From: CAYXWH01 sp964468755
GTDB lineage: Bacteria; Chloroflexota; Dehalococcoidia; Dehalococcoidales; RBG-16-60-22
Direction of reading: 5' to 3'
Length of the DNA: 64,000 bases
NCBI GenBank assembly: GCA_964468755.1
Contig: CAYXWH010000003.1
Coordinates: forward strand, 1 to 64,000
This document shows, one piece after another, positions 7,546 to 16,760 of the stretch (positions are counted from its first letter, which is position 1; each line of letters begins with the position of its first letter). The notes under the pieces were generated by a model that was not told where the DNA came from, did no database searches, and worked only from the letters and a program-made list of their open reading frames with translations. The position numbers were made by a program, and so were the translations under genes.

Positions 7546-8712
7546 TCAAACAGGCATGGCTTCAGTTTCTTTTAATCCCTCTTGGTACATTTTACCGTTG
7601 AGCACGGTCATATAGCAGTCCAGGATTGTTCTGGCAACGTTCTCCCAGTCGTATTGCAACGCGGTTAGCCTGCCTCTTTCCGCCATCTTCTGCTGGAGTG
7701 CCTTATCCGTAATGATGGCAAGCAATGCCTCGGCCAATTTTACGGGATTTTTCGGCGGCACCAGCAGTCCTTCAACACCACTGGTGGCAACACTGGCATA
7801 CCCTTCAATATCCGAGGCAACCAGCGGCTTGCCTACGGCCATAGCCTCCAGTAATACGATACCAAAACTTTCCCAACCCGTAGCTGGCGTGCAGACCACG
7901 TCAGCCGTTTTATAATACCGGGGCAAGTCCCGGAAAGAGGAGTAACCAATAAAAGTAACATCCTTAAGTCCGTTCCGGGCAACCATCTTTTCATACTTAT
8001 GGCGAAGTCGGACACCCGGCCCCACCGCAATAAGCCTTGAGTTGGGAACTTCCTGCTTAATCCGTTTATAGGCGTCAATCAGGTAATTCAGTCCCTTCCT
8101 CTTTTCCATGCGGCCAACAAAAAGGATGTTTATTCGGTTATCATTGAATTCTCCTATTGGCGCCACATCAGGAGTAAAGTGATCGGTATCAATACCATTG
8201 GGGACAATATGGTATTCGCCGGGGAAATGTTTGGCTACGTAACGTAAGGCAACCGGCGACACGGCTATTCTATAATCCAGCTTATTTATCCACTTCCTGA
8301 GAAACGACTTAACCAGTGGTGTGCCCAGGCTGTACCAGGGCTTTCCCCCTGAAGCATGAAACGTGCCCACAGTGGGCATGTTAGCCAGGTTAATCACGGT
8401 GGGACAGAGCATGGGCATTAACGGTTCATGGAGGTGGCAAATGTCAAATTTCTCTTCTTCAAGCACGGCTCTTATCCGGGATGATAACCAGGGTGAGAGG
8501 GTAATTCGAGCGATTGAACCGCTGGCGGGAACCGGGCGGGGCTTGCCCACCCGGATAAATCTTTCCCCGAAGCTTGACACCGCCTTGGATGCCGGGGCAA
8601 TAATCTTTACTTCATGTCCCATTCGGGTAAAATGCCTCTCCAGGCAGGAAATATGATTGACGACACCGCCCGGATAAGCAAAGTCATAGGGAGAGACCAG
8701 GGCTATCTTCAT
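7546..8712 (-). CDS. GT4 glycosyltransferase, PimA-like (phosphatidylinositol mannosyltransferase)
   Basis: This 388-residue GT-B enzyme has an N-terminal acceptor domain beginning KIALVSPYDFAYPGGV and a C-terminal donor domain. The donor domain contains NILFVGRMEKRKGL near residue 196 and the family GT4 E-x7-E motif ESFGIVLLEAM near residue 283. GSIARITLSP near residue 66, HLHEPLMP and VGTFHASGG match landmarks of mycobacterial PimA, which puts the first mannose from GDP-mannose on phosphatidylinositol at the inner face of the membrane. It lies between inositol-3-phosphate synthase (six bases before it) and the CDP-alcohol transferase, which supports an inositol-lipid acceptor. The sugar donor is inferred. 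Confidence 0.8.
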   Translation of the reverse strand: MKIALVSPYDFAYPGGVVNHISCLERHFTRMGHEVKIIAPASKAVSSFGERFIRVGKPRPVPASGSIARITLSPWLSSRIRAVLEEEKFDICHLHEPLMPMLCPTVINLANMPTVGTFHASGGKPWYSLGTPLVKSFLRKWINKLDYRIAVSPVALRYVAKHFPGEYHIVPNGIDTDHFTPDVAPIGEFNDNRINILFVGRMEKRKGLNYLIDAYKRIKQEVPNSRLIAVGPGVRLRHKYEKMVARNGLKDVTFIGYSSFRDLPRYYKTADVVCTPATGWESFGIVLLEAMAVGKPLVASDIEGYASVATSGVEGLLVPPKNPVKLAEALLAIITDKALQQKMAERGRLTALQYDWENVARTILDCYMTVLNGKMYQEGLKETEAMPV

Positions 8713-8718
8713 TTGAAG

Positions 8719-9810
8719 CTATTTGGCCTCCTCGCGCTGGGTATGGGTCACAATAAATTCTTCTACCATCTGGCGGGCTTCATCATCGGTATACTGGACT
8801 GGCGGTGATTTCATGAAGTAGGCTGAGGGTGCTTCCAGCTCTCCCTTCAGCTTACGGTCGAGGGCAATCTTGCAGCACCGGACGGCATCGATAACCACTC
8901 CGGCTGAGTTTGGGCTGTCCCATACCTCCATCTTTAACTCCAGATTGAGGGGAACATTGCCAAAGGTTATCCCTTCCATCTTGATAAAGCAGTATTTACG
9001 GTCGTGCAGCCAGGCTACGTAATCACTGGGACCAACGTGGATATTATCGGGGTCAAGGGTGTAGTCCAGTTGAGAGGTCACTGAAGTGGTCTTCGATATT
9101 CTCTTGGACTCAAGGCGTTCCCGCTCCAGCATGTTGAGAAAGTCGGTATTGCCTCCGATATTCAACTGATAGGTCCGCCCCAGCTTCACCCCTCGGTCAC
9201 GAAACAGCCTGGTGAGCACACGGTGGGTGATAGTGGCTCCCACCTGAGATTTAATATCATCACCGATAATGGGCAGCCCATGTTCGGCAAACCGCTTCTG
9301 CCAGTACTTCTCACGGGCAATAAAGACCGGAATACAATTTACCAGACCGCAGCCGGCAGCGAGCACCTGCTCGATGTACCATTTGGTTGCCTCTTCACTG
9401 CCCACCGGCAGGTAGTTTATTACCACATCGGTCTTGGTTTCCTTGAGAATTTTAACGATGTCAACCGTCGGTCCCGGTGCTTTTTCAATTATTTCGGATA
9501 GATACTTGCCCAGGCCGTCGTGGGTCATACCCCGCTGTACCTTTATTCCGGTAGCCGGTACATCGCAGAATTTATACGTGTTATTTGGTGAAGTATAAAT
9601 TGCCTGTGACAGATCTTTCCCTACCTTATTCTTATCAATATCAAAGGCAGCCACGAAGTTAATATCACTGATATGATATCCCCCGAGATTGACGTGCATC
9701 AGGCCTGGAACAAATTCGTTCTCTTTGGCATTCTTGTAGTACTGTACCCCCTGAACCAGTGACGAGGCACAATTGCCCACCCCTATGATAGCTACGTTCA
9801 CCTTGCCCAT
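8719..9810 (-). CDS. ino1: Inositol-3-phosphate synthase
   Basis: This 363-residue NAD-dependent enzyme converts glucose-6-phosphate to 1L-myo-inositol-3-phosphate. The NAD-binding start is [16 protein letters not shown]. Other landmarks are [28 protein letters not shown] near residue 190, [19 protein letters not shown] (catalytic lysines), and [17 protein letters not shown] near the C-terminus. The length and motifs match the short actinobacterial-type enzyme rather than the longer eukaryotic one. It is the first gene of the inositol-lipid run. A G-rich site lies about 15 bases before ATG 9810, further away than usual. The promoter may be the distant one at 10251-10279. Confidence 0.95.
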   Translation of the reverse strand: MGKVNVAIIGVGNCASSLVQGVQYYKNAKENEFVPGLMHVNLGGYHISDINFVAAFDIDKNKVGKDLSQAIYTSPNNTYKFCDVPATGIKVQRGMTHDGLGKYLSEIIEKAPGPTVDIVKILKETKTDVVINYLPVGSEEATKWYIEQVLAAGCGLVNCIPVFIAREKYWQKRFAEHGLPIIGDDIKSQVGATITHRVLTRLFRDRGVKLGRTYQLNIGGNTDFLNMLERERLESKRISKTTSVTSQLDYTLDPDNIHVGPSDYVAWLHDRKYCFIKMEGITFGNVPLNLELKMEVWDSPNSAGVVIDAVRCCKIALDRKLKGELEAPSAYFMKSPPVQYTDDEARQMVEEFIVTHTQREEAK

Positions 9811-10047
9811 GCTTTTTATTTATTTCCCCCTTTCCTGGCCCCACCAAGACAGTCCCGGCAGAGCGAGCGTGATAACCTTTCTATGTTTTTATAGAGGGTT
9901 CAACCTGCTAAAATTGAAATGACCCTTTCCCTGTGGAATAAAGTAAGGAATTCTCAGTGGGTACTTATGGCGCTTTATAATGAATCGTGCTTCCAACGTT
10001 TAATTCAGTATTTTATGTCTAATTCCAAAACAACCACCGGCAACAAT

Positions 10048-10149
10048 TCACCGAACTGTCAACACCTGCCTCGATGAACCTATGCATGGCCGACTTTCAA
10101 ACACTTCGTCCTGCATACCGGGTAGACTCTCCATCTTGCGTTTCACCAT
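10048..10149 (-). CDS. Possible 33-residue small protein
   Basis: This frame encodes 33 residues (MVKRKMESLPGMQDEV at the start). It begins at ATG 10149 with GGGG seven bases upstream. Its ATGGTGA overlaps the TGA of a preceding 15-codon frame, whose GTGA start in turn overlaps the stop of an 18-codon frame. The chain follows the strong promoter at 10251-10279. It may be real small proteins, a decayed gene, or an untranslated leader of ino1. No similarity is recognised. Confidence 0.2.
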   Translation of the reverse strand: MVKRKMESLPGMQDEVFESRPCIGSSRQVLTVR

Positions 10150-10250
10150 TTTAACGCCCCATCCGTCAGCTGGTTACGTTCTTTTTTCACTCGAGAGATA
10201 CCACAATATGCCGCGCCATGCTACCAGTGTCTCTTGATGACATCCGTTGA

Positions 10251-10279
10251 ACTATACCCTTTTATGCGCAACCTGTCAA
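10251..10279 (-). promoter_or_regulatory. Strong sigma-70-type promoter
   Basis: On the minus strand TTGACA (plus 10274-10279) and TATAGT (plus 10251-10256) are separated by exactly 17 bases. Transcription would start near 10244 and run toward ino1, which begins 430 bases later. It is one of the closest matches to consensus in the window. Confidence 0.6.
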
Positions 10280-10345
10280 GACCTTGCGGTAATTCCGCGC
10301 TCAGGAATGCCGCTGGTGTAGCCAAGGCGTATCACCGCTTAATTA

Positions 10346-11260
10346 TTAACGGAAAACCTTTACCGGGTGCCATCTTCCCGTCTCGCAGCTGAACCGAAGC
10401 ACTCCGAAAAACCGTCCGTCCACGGTATAGCCTCGATAAAATTCATCATAGCCCGTCTGTTCCGGGTATTGTTGCCCCTCCAACCGGGTTTCCTCTTCCA
10501 GAACCACGGAACCACCATGACGAATAATATCTTCCGCCTCACTCCCAACGACTATCGCCTTCCAGTGCCCGAGAACACTATCCGGGGGATACAAAAACCG
10601 CTGCCAGCGCCCGCGTTGAAAGGCATCTTCAAGCTGGGATAAGGTAACGGCATCATTAATATGAAAGATACCACATCTGGTGCGAACGAGGCTTTTCAAA
10701 TGGGCGCCACACCCCAGCATCTGGCCCAGGTCATGGGCTATTGAGCGTATATAGGTCCCCCGGCTGCACTCTATCTCTACCGTAGCTACCGGTAATCGCC
10801 AGTCTATCATATCCAGTCGGTAGACCTGCGCGGGTCGGCTTTCCCTCTCCACAGTAATCCCGCAGCGTGCCAGTTCGTAGAGCGGCCTACCATGGCGTTT
10901 CACGGCACTGAACATGGGAGGAATTTGCCGGATGGAGCCGCGAAAGGCGTTTAGTGCTTTCTCCATCTGCTCCTGAGTGATGCCAGTAGTATCTCCCTGC
11001 CGTACTACTTGCCCGCTGGCATCATAAGTGTCGGTCGCTCTACCCAGTTCAATCTGTGCCCGGTACGTCTTGGAATCATTGACCAGAAATTCAACAACCC
11101 GGGTCCCCTGCCCGATACAGACCGGCAGGACACCGGTGGCGGCCGGATCGAGGGTTCCGGCATGACCTGCCTTCTTGTTTCCACTGAGCCGTTTCACCCT
11201 GGCGACCACTTTAAACGAGGTCATCCCCGCCGGCTTATCAATATTCAGTATGCCATCCAT
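10346..11260 (-). CDS. truB: tRNA pseudouridine-55 synthase
   Basis: TruB converts U55 to pseudouridine in the T loop of most tRNAs. Of about 304 residues, the catalytic block is GHAGTLDPAATGVLPV near residue 33, with Asp as the nucleophile. KTYRAQIELGRATDTYDASG and the RGTYIRSIAHDLG block follow, and a C-terminal region of PUA type contains LGHWKAI and EFYRGYTVDG. The frame extends to a TTG at 11290, but ATG 11260 (MDGILNIDKPAG) matches the usual N-terminus. It is the last gene of the nusA-infB operon, 76 bases after rbfA. Confidence 0.95.
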   Translation of the reverse strand: MDGILNIDKPAGMTSFKVVARVKRLSGNKKAGHAGTLDPAATGVLPVCIGQGTRVVEFLVNDSKTYRAQIELGRATDTYDASGQVVRQGDTTGITQEQMEKALNAFRGSIRQIPPMFSAVKRHGRPLYELARCGITVERESRPAQVYRLDMIDWRLPVATVEIECSRGTYIRSIAHDLGQMLGCGAHLKSLVRTRCGIFHINDAVTLSQLEDAFQRGRWQRFLYPPDSVLGHWKAIVVGSEAEDIIRHGGSVVLEEETRLEGQQYPEQTGYDEFYRGYTVDGRFFGVLRFSCETGRWHPVKVFR

Positions 11261-11336
11261 AAACCCATCCGTATGACTATTGGCTGGCAATCACGACATA
11301 TACTTATGTAAAGTATATCGGGAAAATACTTGAGGT

Positions 11337-11690
11337 TTATGATTCCGGCTCTGAGTTGACCTGGTCTATCAATTGCAGTAAATGGTCTCCCCGTTCTATG
11401 GAATCATCCCAGTAGAAACTGAATTCAGGAACGCGGCGTAATTTAAGAGTATCGGTAAGTTCTTTACGGAGAAATCCGGCGGCAGAGGCTAACCCGCTCA
11501 GTATTTCCTTTTTCTCCTCGTCGCTGCTCATGCAGCTCACGAACACCTTGGCGTATTTCAGGTCAGCCGATGCCTCTACATCGGTAACTGCAATCAGTGA
11601 ACCAAGCCGGGGGTCTTTTACCTGATGCTGGAGTAGTTCACTGATTTCGCGACGGAGAAGTTGGTTTACCCGTTCAATCCGGTGTGCCAT
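11337..11690 (-). CDS. rbfA: Ribosome-binding factor A
   Basis: This 117-residue KH-type protein helps mature the 30S subunit and process the 16S 5' end. It begins with HRIERVNQLLRREISELLQ and carries DPRLGSLIAVTDVEASADLKYAKVFVS-type sequence (in parts), LRKELTDTLKLRRVPEFSFYWDDSIERG and a short tail, all typical of the family. It lies 20 bases after infB in the conserved operon, between infB and truB. Confidence 0.95.
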   Translation of the reverse strand: MAHRIERVNQLLRREISELLQHQVKDPRLGSLIAVTDVEASADLKYAKVFVSCMSSDEEKKEILSGLASAAGFLRKELTDTLKLRRVPEFSFYWDDSIERGDHLLQLIDQVNSEPES

Positions 11691-11710
11691 GACGTAACAA
11701 AAATCACCTA

Positions 11711-13555
11711 TCAGCTTGTTTTTTCAATCCGGTAGGATTCCATTATATCCCCTACCTGGAAGTCATTGAAATCCTTGACCCCTATGCCACATTCGTAACC
11801 GCTGCTGACTTCTCTCACGTCGTCCTTAAAACGTTTTAGACTGCTCACTGTTGACTCAGAGAGGAGTTCTTCCCCCCGCTTCACCCGTAACAATGCATTA
11901 CGACTTATCTTGCCTTCAGTCACATAAACACCGGCTACCTTCGCTCCCTTGCCTGCCGAGAAAACAGCCCTTACCTCGGCCCTGCCTTCACCAACCTCGG
12001 TATACGTGGGCTCCAGCATGCCTTTGAGCGCCTTCTCCACATCATCTATCAGATTATAAATCACACCATAATAACGGATATCAATGCCCTTGGTACTGGC
12101 GAGACGGCGCGCCCCTTCCTCAGCGTTCACATTGAAACCAATAATAAGCCCATGGGAAGCAATGGCCAGCATAATATCGCTTTCGGTAACATTGCCGGTA
12201 CCGCTGTGGATGATTCTCACCTTTACTTTATCCGTATCCAGTCGCTCCAGTGAATCGCATATCGGCGCAATGCTTCCCTGAACATCAGTCTTCAGAACGA
12301 GATTAAGCTCTTTAACCTGTCCGGCACTTATCTGGTCGAAGAGATTGTTCAGGCTCAGCCCCTTAGCAGTCGCCGTTTCACTTTCCATATCCTCCTTGCG
12401 TCTGGCTACTAGAGACTGTGCCTGCCGCTCATCGGCTACCGCATTCATTATCTCGCCAACCTGAGGCACACTGCTTACGCCGAGAATTTCAATAGGAGTG
12501 GATGGCCCCGCTTTTCTCACCTGCTTACCCACTTCATTAAACATCGCCCTGACTCTTCCCCAGGTAGCGCCCACCGCTATGATATCACCCTGCTTCAAGG
12601 TGCCGTTCTGAATCAGCACCGTAGCCAGTGGACCGCGGGTCTTGTCCATCTTCGCTTCAATCACTACTCCAACCGCAGGCTTCGACGGGTCTGCTTTGAG
12701 TTCTTCCATTTCAGCCACCAGTATTAAAGTTTCCAGCAACTCTGAAATGTTAATCTTCTCCTTGGCTGAAATTGAGACACAGACGGTGTCGCCACCCCAT
12801 TCCTCGATAAGCAAACCAGCCTCAGATAGCTGTTGCTTGACACGGTCTACATTGGCTTCAGGCTTATCAATTTTATTGATGGCGACGACTACCGGAACCC
12901 CGGCTGCCCGTGCATGATTTATTGCCTCAGCAGTCTGGGGCATGACACCATCATCAGCAGCGACAACCAGCACGGTAACATCGGTTATGTTGGCTCCGTG
13001 CGCCCTCATGGCGGTAAAGGCTTCATGACCCGGAGTATCCAGAAAAGTAATTTTCTGGTCATTAACCGTTGCCTGATACGCACCGATGTGCTGGGTGATG
13101 CCACCAACTTCGCTATCCATTACTTTGGTCTGGCGTATGGCGTCCAGCAGCCGGGTCTTACCATGGTCAACATGTCCCATAACCGTGACCACCGGTGGGC
13201 GCGACTGAAGATTGCCGCCCTCCTCTGCCTGGAGCTGCCGTTTTTTAATCTCCCGGATGGCACTCACCGTCTGCTGGGCACTTATCGCTTTACGATGTGC
13301 CTCGTAGCCCAGCGCGGCGGCTATCGAGGCAGCAGATTCATAACCAAGCACCTGGTTAATATTCGCCATAATGCCATTCCGCATAAGCTGCTTGATAACC
13401 TGCACGACCTCTATCTGCAGGTACTCTGCCAGTTGCCTGACCGTTATCGTCTGTGGCAGTTCAATCTGAGGTGCCTTCTTGCGTGTAGTACTTTTAGCCT
13501 TCTTTTCTGCCACCGCCGACTCTACCACGTTTTCTGATTTTATTGCCTTTGCCAT
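11711..13555 (-). CDS. infB: Translation initiation factor IF-2
   Basis: This GTPase delivers initiator tRNA to the 30S subunit and promotes subunit joining. The 614 residues include an N-terminal IF2_N helix domain ([20 protein letters not shown], residues 37-56), then the G domain with GHVDHGKT near residue 126, [17 protein letters not shown] and SAKEKIN, and the C-terminal domains that bind fMet-tRNA. The protein lacks the long charged N-terminal extension of enterobacterial IF2, as in other Chloroflexota and compact bacteria. Its ATG overlaps the ylxR stop (TAATG), so translation is probably coupled. Confidence 0.97.
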   Translation of the reverse strand: MAKAIKSENVVESAVAEKKAKSTTRKKAPQIELPQTITVRQLAEYLQIEVVQVIKQLMRNGIMANINQVLGYESAASIAAALGYEAHRKAISAQQTVSAIREIKKRQLQAEEGGNLQSRPPVVTVMGHVDHGKTRLLDAIRQTKVMDSEVGGITQHIGAYQATVNDQKITFLDTPGHEAFTAMRAHGANITDVTVLVVAADDGVMPQTAEAINHARAAGVPVVVAINKIDKPEANVDRVKQQLSEAGLLIEEWGGDTVCVSISAKEKINISELLETLILVAEMEELKADPSKPAVGVVIEAKMDKTRGPLATVLIQNGTLKQGDIIAVGATWGRVRAMFNEVGKQVRKAGPSTPIEILGVSSVPQVGEIMNAVADERQAQSLVARRKEDMESETATAKGLSLNNLFDQISAGQVKELNLVLKTDVQGSIAPICDSLERLDTDKVKVRIIHSGTGNVTESDIMLAIASHGLIIGFNVNAEEGARRLASTKGIDIRYYGVIYNLIDDVEKALKGMLEPTYTEVGEGRAEVRAVFSAGKGAKVAGVYVTEGKISRNALLRVKRGEELLSESTVSSLKRFKDDVREVSSGYECGIGVKDFNDFQVGDIMESYRIEKTS

Positions 13556-13845
13556 TAACCGTTTCCTCTCAGACGCTCTTCTGCCTGTTGAGCAAGCTGT
13601 TCGCGTTTATCCGGAGAAATGGTGCATCTCAGGGCACGCTCCAGGCGGTCATTTTTCAGTGCCGTTTCCCAGCAATCCAGGTCACGGCACAGGTAGGCGC
13701 CACGACCGGCCTTTTTACCGGTAGTATCAATCTCAACATTTCCCTCGGGAGTACGTACCAGACGCAGCAATTCTCGTTTGGCTTTCACCCTACGACAAGC
13801 CACACAGGTGCGCTGGACTACCCGCCTGGTTAGTGCCGATCCCAC
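13555..13845 (-). CDS. ylxR: YlxR-family RNA-binding protein (DUF448)
   Basis: This short basic protein of about 96 residues is found between nusA and infB in most bacteria. The family motif is [20 protein letters not shown] near residue 13, and [17 protein letters not shown] is the second conserved block. It binds RNA and has been linked to RNase P and to regulation, but its role is not settled. GTG 13845, two bases after the nusA stop, is taken as the start; an in-frame TTG at 13878 would overlap nusA by 32 bases. Confidence 0.88.
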   Translation of the reverse strand: MGSALTRRVVQRTCVACRRVKAKRELLRLVRTPEGNVEIDTTGKKAGRGAYLCRDLDCWETALKNDRLERALRCTISPDKREQLAQQAEERLRGNG

Positions 13846-13846
13846 C

Positions 13847-15325
13847 TTAGTAATACTCTTCTTCCTCCTCGTCAGCAACCTCTACCCCGCGCCGCGCTTT
13901 CTTCAATCTCACGCCCTCATCAGTGCTGCTTTTGCCAGGCACACTCTTCTTTTTCTTCTTGGACACGGACTTAGCTGACTTGGATGTTGCCTTTGCCGGT
14001 TTAGCCGGTAGAATATCCTCAGCGAATCGCAATTGAGGTCTTTCCTCAGCTAACTGAGGCTCGAAGAAAGACTCCGGGGGCACGTATTCTTCAGTGGCAA
14101 CAGGTTCTTCCTTGGCTACTTCTTCCGTTGTTTCCACAGCCGGTTCCAGAATTTCTTCCAGTTCAGACACGGCTTCAACCGGCGTTTCTTCAACCGTTAC
14201 CGGTTCGGCTTCTTCCGCTGCTGCTATTTCATCGGTAACTACTTCTGTTTTCGCTTCCGCTTTCGGCTCCGGTACGGCTATCTTTTCGGCTTCAGCGGTT
14301 GATGCGCTCTTGATATCAATGCGCCATCCAGTGAGTTTAGCAGCCAGCCGGGCATTCTGTCCTTCCTTACCAATTGCCAGCGAAAGCTGCCTGTCCGGTA
14401 CTACCACCGAGGCTACCTCTTCGCCATGATTCAGATCAACAGAGACTATGTTGGCGGGACTGAGCGCATTGGCAATGAATACCGCCGTATCAGGGTTCCA
14501 CATAATTACGTCTATTTTTTCACCGTTTAATTCATTAACGACATTCTGTATCCTTATACCGCGCAGGCCCACACAGCAACCAATCGGATCAATGCCCTCC
14601 TGACCGGCGGCGACCGCCACTTTACTCCGGTGGCCAGCTTCACGGGCTATGGATTTCAGCTGCACCGCTCCACCGCTAATCTCGGGGACTTCCAGCTCAA
14701 AAAGCCGGCGGAGAAAATCGGGATGTGAGCGGGATACCACCACCCGGGGTCCCTTGCCGGTCCGCACTACCTGCAGGACGAGGACCTTAAGCCTCTGGCC
14801 GACCCGATAGCGTTCGGTGCGCACTTGCTCAGCTACCGGCAGTATTGCTTCAGTTCGACCCAGGTCAATGATTATCTGCCCGGCCTCAATGCGCTGCACC
14901 AGACCAGTAACCACATCGGTTTCCCGGTTCGCATACTCTTCAAATATGGCACTATGCTCAGCCTCATGGAGGCGCTGGAGGATAACCTGTTTTGCCGTTT
15001 GAGCCGCAATACGCCCGGCATCATGCGGCGTGGATTCCACCATAAGCGAGTCGCCCATATTTGTCTCCGGGCTAATCTGGCGGGCATCGGCCAGTGAAAT
15101 TTCCTGGCGTCTGTCAGATGGCTTTTCTACCACAATTTTCTCCGCCCACACCTCAACCTGGCCATTACCGGGATTAATTTTAACCGCAAGATTCTGGTTG
15201 GGAGCAAAATTCTCTTTCCGGTAAGCTGATACTAAAGCTGCTTCAATCGCAGCGATAACTACCTCCTTTGGCAGGTTTTTCTCAGCCGAGAGTTGAGTGA
15301 TAGCGAGCAGGAAGTCGCTCTTCAT
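13847..15325 (-). CDS. nusA: Transcription termination/antitermination factor NusA
   Basis: NusA binds RNA polymerase and nascent RNA and sets pausing, termination and antitermination. The N-terminal domain begins [19 protein letters not shown]. An S1 domain lies around [25 protein letters not shown] (in parts), and two KH domains contain [21 protein letters not shown] and [20 protein letters not shown]. After about residue 340 the chain becomes a low-complexity tail of roughly 150 residues, first Glu/Val/Ala-rich, then Lys-rich and ending in an acidic EEEEEYY. The frame reaches TTG 15361, but ATG 15325 has the normal N-terminus and a GGAGGG site. The usual upstream gene rimP is absent. A promoter and a leader terminator precede it. 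Confidence 0.95.
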   Translation of the reverse strand: MKSDFLLAITQLSAEKNLPKEVVIAAIEAALVSAYRKENFAPNQNLAVKINPGNGQVEVWAEKIVVEKPSDRRQEISLADARQISPETNMGDSLMVESTPHDAGRIAAQTAKQVILQRLHEAEHSAIFEEYANRETDVVTGLVQRIEAGQIIIDLGRTEAILPVAEQVRTERYRVGQRLKVLVLQVVRTGKGPRVVVSRSHPDFLRRLFELEVPEISGGAVQLKSIAREAGHRSKVAVAAGQEGIDPIGCCVGLRGIRIQNVVNELNGEKIDVIMWNPDTAVFIANALSPANIVSVDLNHGEEVASVVVPDRQLSLAIGKEGQNARLAAKLTGWRIDIKSASTAEAEKIAVPEPKAEAKTEVVTDEIAAAEEAEPVTVEETPVEAVSELEEILEPAVETTEEVAKEEPVATEEYVPPESFFEPQLAEERPQLRFAEDILPAKPAKATSKSAKSVSKKKKKSVPGKSSTDEGVRLKKARRGVEVADEEEEEYY

Positions 15326-15361
15326 CTCAGTTAATACCCTCCAAATAATTCTTGCTACCAA

Positions 15362-15388
15362 TTAAAAAAGTGGGATTCAAACCCACTT
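15362..15388 (-). terminator. Leader terminator (attenuator) before nusA
   Basis: On the minus strand AAGTGGG pairs with CCCACTT across a seven-base loop, followed at once by a run of T (plus-strand AAAAAA at 15364-15369). It lies 20-45 bases downstream of the predicted nusA transcription start and 37 bases before the start codon. No gene upstream on this strand would need a terminator, so it should attenuate nusA itself. It also resembles a tRNA T arm, but no other tRNA parts are present. Confidence 0.6.
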
Positions 15389-15414
15389 GACTAATACACT
15401 ATCTTGATGAGAAA

Positions 15415-15443
15415 AGTATAGCACAGCCGTGCCTTTTGTGCAA
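15415..15443 (-). promoter_or_regulatory. Promoter of the nusA-infB operon
   Basis: On the minus strand TTGCAC (plus 15438-15443) and TATACT (plus 15415-15420) are separated by 17 bases. The start site would be near 15408, giving a leader of about 83 bases that contains the hairpin at 15368-15388. Confidence 0.6.
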
Positions 15444-15510
15444 GATATCCGCCGGTAAATTCGCCTTGCGGATGACCGTACCGCGTGTCTAAAAATCAGT
15501 TTATAGCCAC

Positions 15511-15534
15511 GTTATGCTATCGTTATGCTATAAT
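15511..15534 (+). promoter_or_regulatory. Extended -10 promoter of the M20/activase operon
   Basis: TGCTATAAT (15526-15534) is an extended -10 element; no good -35 lies upstream. The bases GTTATGCTAT occur twice in tandem (15511-15520 and 15522-15531), so an alternative upstream -10 may exist. The next gene starts about 50 bases on. Confidence 0.4.
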
Positions 15535-15587
15535 GTACAATATGTTCATGGACTCCAGGCAACTGACAAATTTACGGGGTGTTAACT

Positions 15588-16760
15588 TTGGATATAACCA
15601 AATTAAAGTCATCGATTACCGATAAAATAGACGAGAGCCGCCAGCAACTGACCGACCTCTGTCTGAAAATACATGCCAACCCTGAACTCGGCTTTCAGGA
15701 ATATAAAGCCGCCCAATGGTTAACCGAGCATCTGAGTGAAAACGGGTTCACTGTTGAACGGAATATCGGTGACCTGCCCACTGCTTTCCGGGCTACCTAT
15801 GGCGAAGGGTTGCCGGCTATCGCCGTGCTGGCTGAATATGATGCCCTACCGGAAGTCGGTCATGCCTGCGGTCATAACCTTATCGCCACCAGTGCCGTGG
15901 CTGCCGGGATAGCGGCAGCAATCGCTGTCAGCGAACTCGGCGGCAGTGTGGTAGTCATCGGCACGCCTGCCGAGGAGCTCTACGGTGGCAAGATATTGAT
16001 GGCGGAGAGAGGGACCTTCGACCATATAGACATCGCCATGATGGTGCATCCCGGGGTACAGGATCTGGTTACCATTGAGACCCTCGCCTGCCAAACACTG
16101 GACGTAGAATTTTTCGGCAGGGAAGCCCACGCCGCTGCCCAACCGGAGGCAGGAATTAACGCCCTGGAAGCCATGGTACAGTCGTTTACCGCCATTAATT
16201 CCTTACGACAGCATACAAGTGAAAAATCCCGTATCCACGGCATCATCACCGATGGCGGGCAAGCCGCCAACATAGTGCCCGCGCACAGCGCAGGTAACTT
16301 CCTCGTGCGCGCCGAGACTGATGACTATCTTGATGAGCTGAAGCAAAAGGTAATCAACTGCTTTTCGGGTGCCGCCATAGCCACCGGCGCCAGGCTGGAA
16401 TACCGGTGGGCAGAGACCCGTTACGCCGCCATGCGCAACAATCTGACACTGGCGCGGCTCTTCCAGCAGAATATGCAGTCGCTGGGACGTGCAACTAGGT
16501 TCAGCGAACCCGGATTTAATTTTGGCAGCACTGACATGGGTAATGTGAGTAAACTGGTGCCCAGCATTCACCCGTTCGTCGCCATTGCCCCGAACAACGT
16601 CATCGCCCACTCGCCCGATTTTGCCCGTGCCGCGGCTTCACCAGCCGGTATCCAGGGGCTTATTGACGCCGCCAAGGCTATGGCAATGACCATCGCTGAC
16701 CTGCTGGCTGATAAGGAAATGATTACCATGGCAAGAGAGGAGTTTGTCCAGAAGAAATGA
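15588..16760 (+). CDS. M20-family metallo-amidohydrolase
   Basis: This protein of about 390 residues is an M20D-type hydrolase (aminoacylase, p-aminobenzoyl-glutamate hydrolase group) that cleaves an amide bond next to a carboxylate with two metal ions. Metal-site motifs are EYDALPEVGHACGHN near residue 83 and GTPAEELYGG near residue 128; a dimerisation domain follows (FFGREAHAAAQPEAGINAL), and SFGSTDMGNVS-like FNFGSTDMGNVS is near residue 305. TTG 15588 is taken as the start because GGGGTG lies six bases before it; GTG 15579 is the alternative. Its stop overlaps the next start (ATGA), so it is part of the activase operon. The natural substrate is unknown. Confidence 0.82.
   Translation: MDITKLKSSITDKIDESRQQLTDLCLKIHANPELGFQEYKAAQWLTEHLSENGFTVERNIGDLPTAFRATYGEGLPAIAVLAEYDALPEVGHACGHNLIATSAVAAGIAAAIAVSELGGSVVVIGTPAEELYGGKILMAERGTFDHIDIAMMVHPGVQDLVTIETLACQTLDVEFFGREAHAAAQPEAGINALEAMVQSFTAINSLRQHTSEKSRIHGIITDGGQAANIVPAHSAGNFLVRAETDDYLDELKQKVINCFSGAAIATGARLEYRWAETRYAAMRNNLTLARLFQQNMQSLGRATRFSEPGFNFGSTDMGNVSKLVPSIHPFVAIAPNNVIAHSPDFARAAASPAGIQGLIDAAKAMAMTIADLLADKEMITMAREEFVQKK

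Larger units (their letters stand above)
9811..10345. other. 535-base region without a recognised gene
   Basis: No standard RNA gene pattern (RNase P, tmRNA, 6S) is recognisable. The region contains a strong minus-strand promoter at 10251-10279 that points toward ino1, and three tiny linked frames downstream of it. The best of these, 10048-10149, is listed separately. Nearer ino1 I find only weak promoter-like sequence around TTGAAC (plus-strand GTTCAA at 9899-9904). Confidence 0.5.

Noticed and set aside
15368..15396. Sequence like a tRNA T arm (GTGGGTTTGAATCCCAC on the minus strand)
   Set aside because: No acceptor, D or anticodon stem can be drawn around it; the T run fits a terminator.
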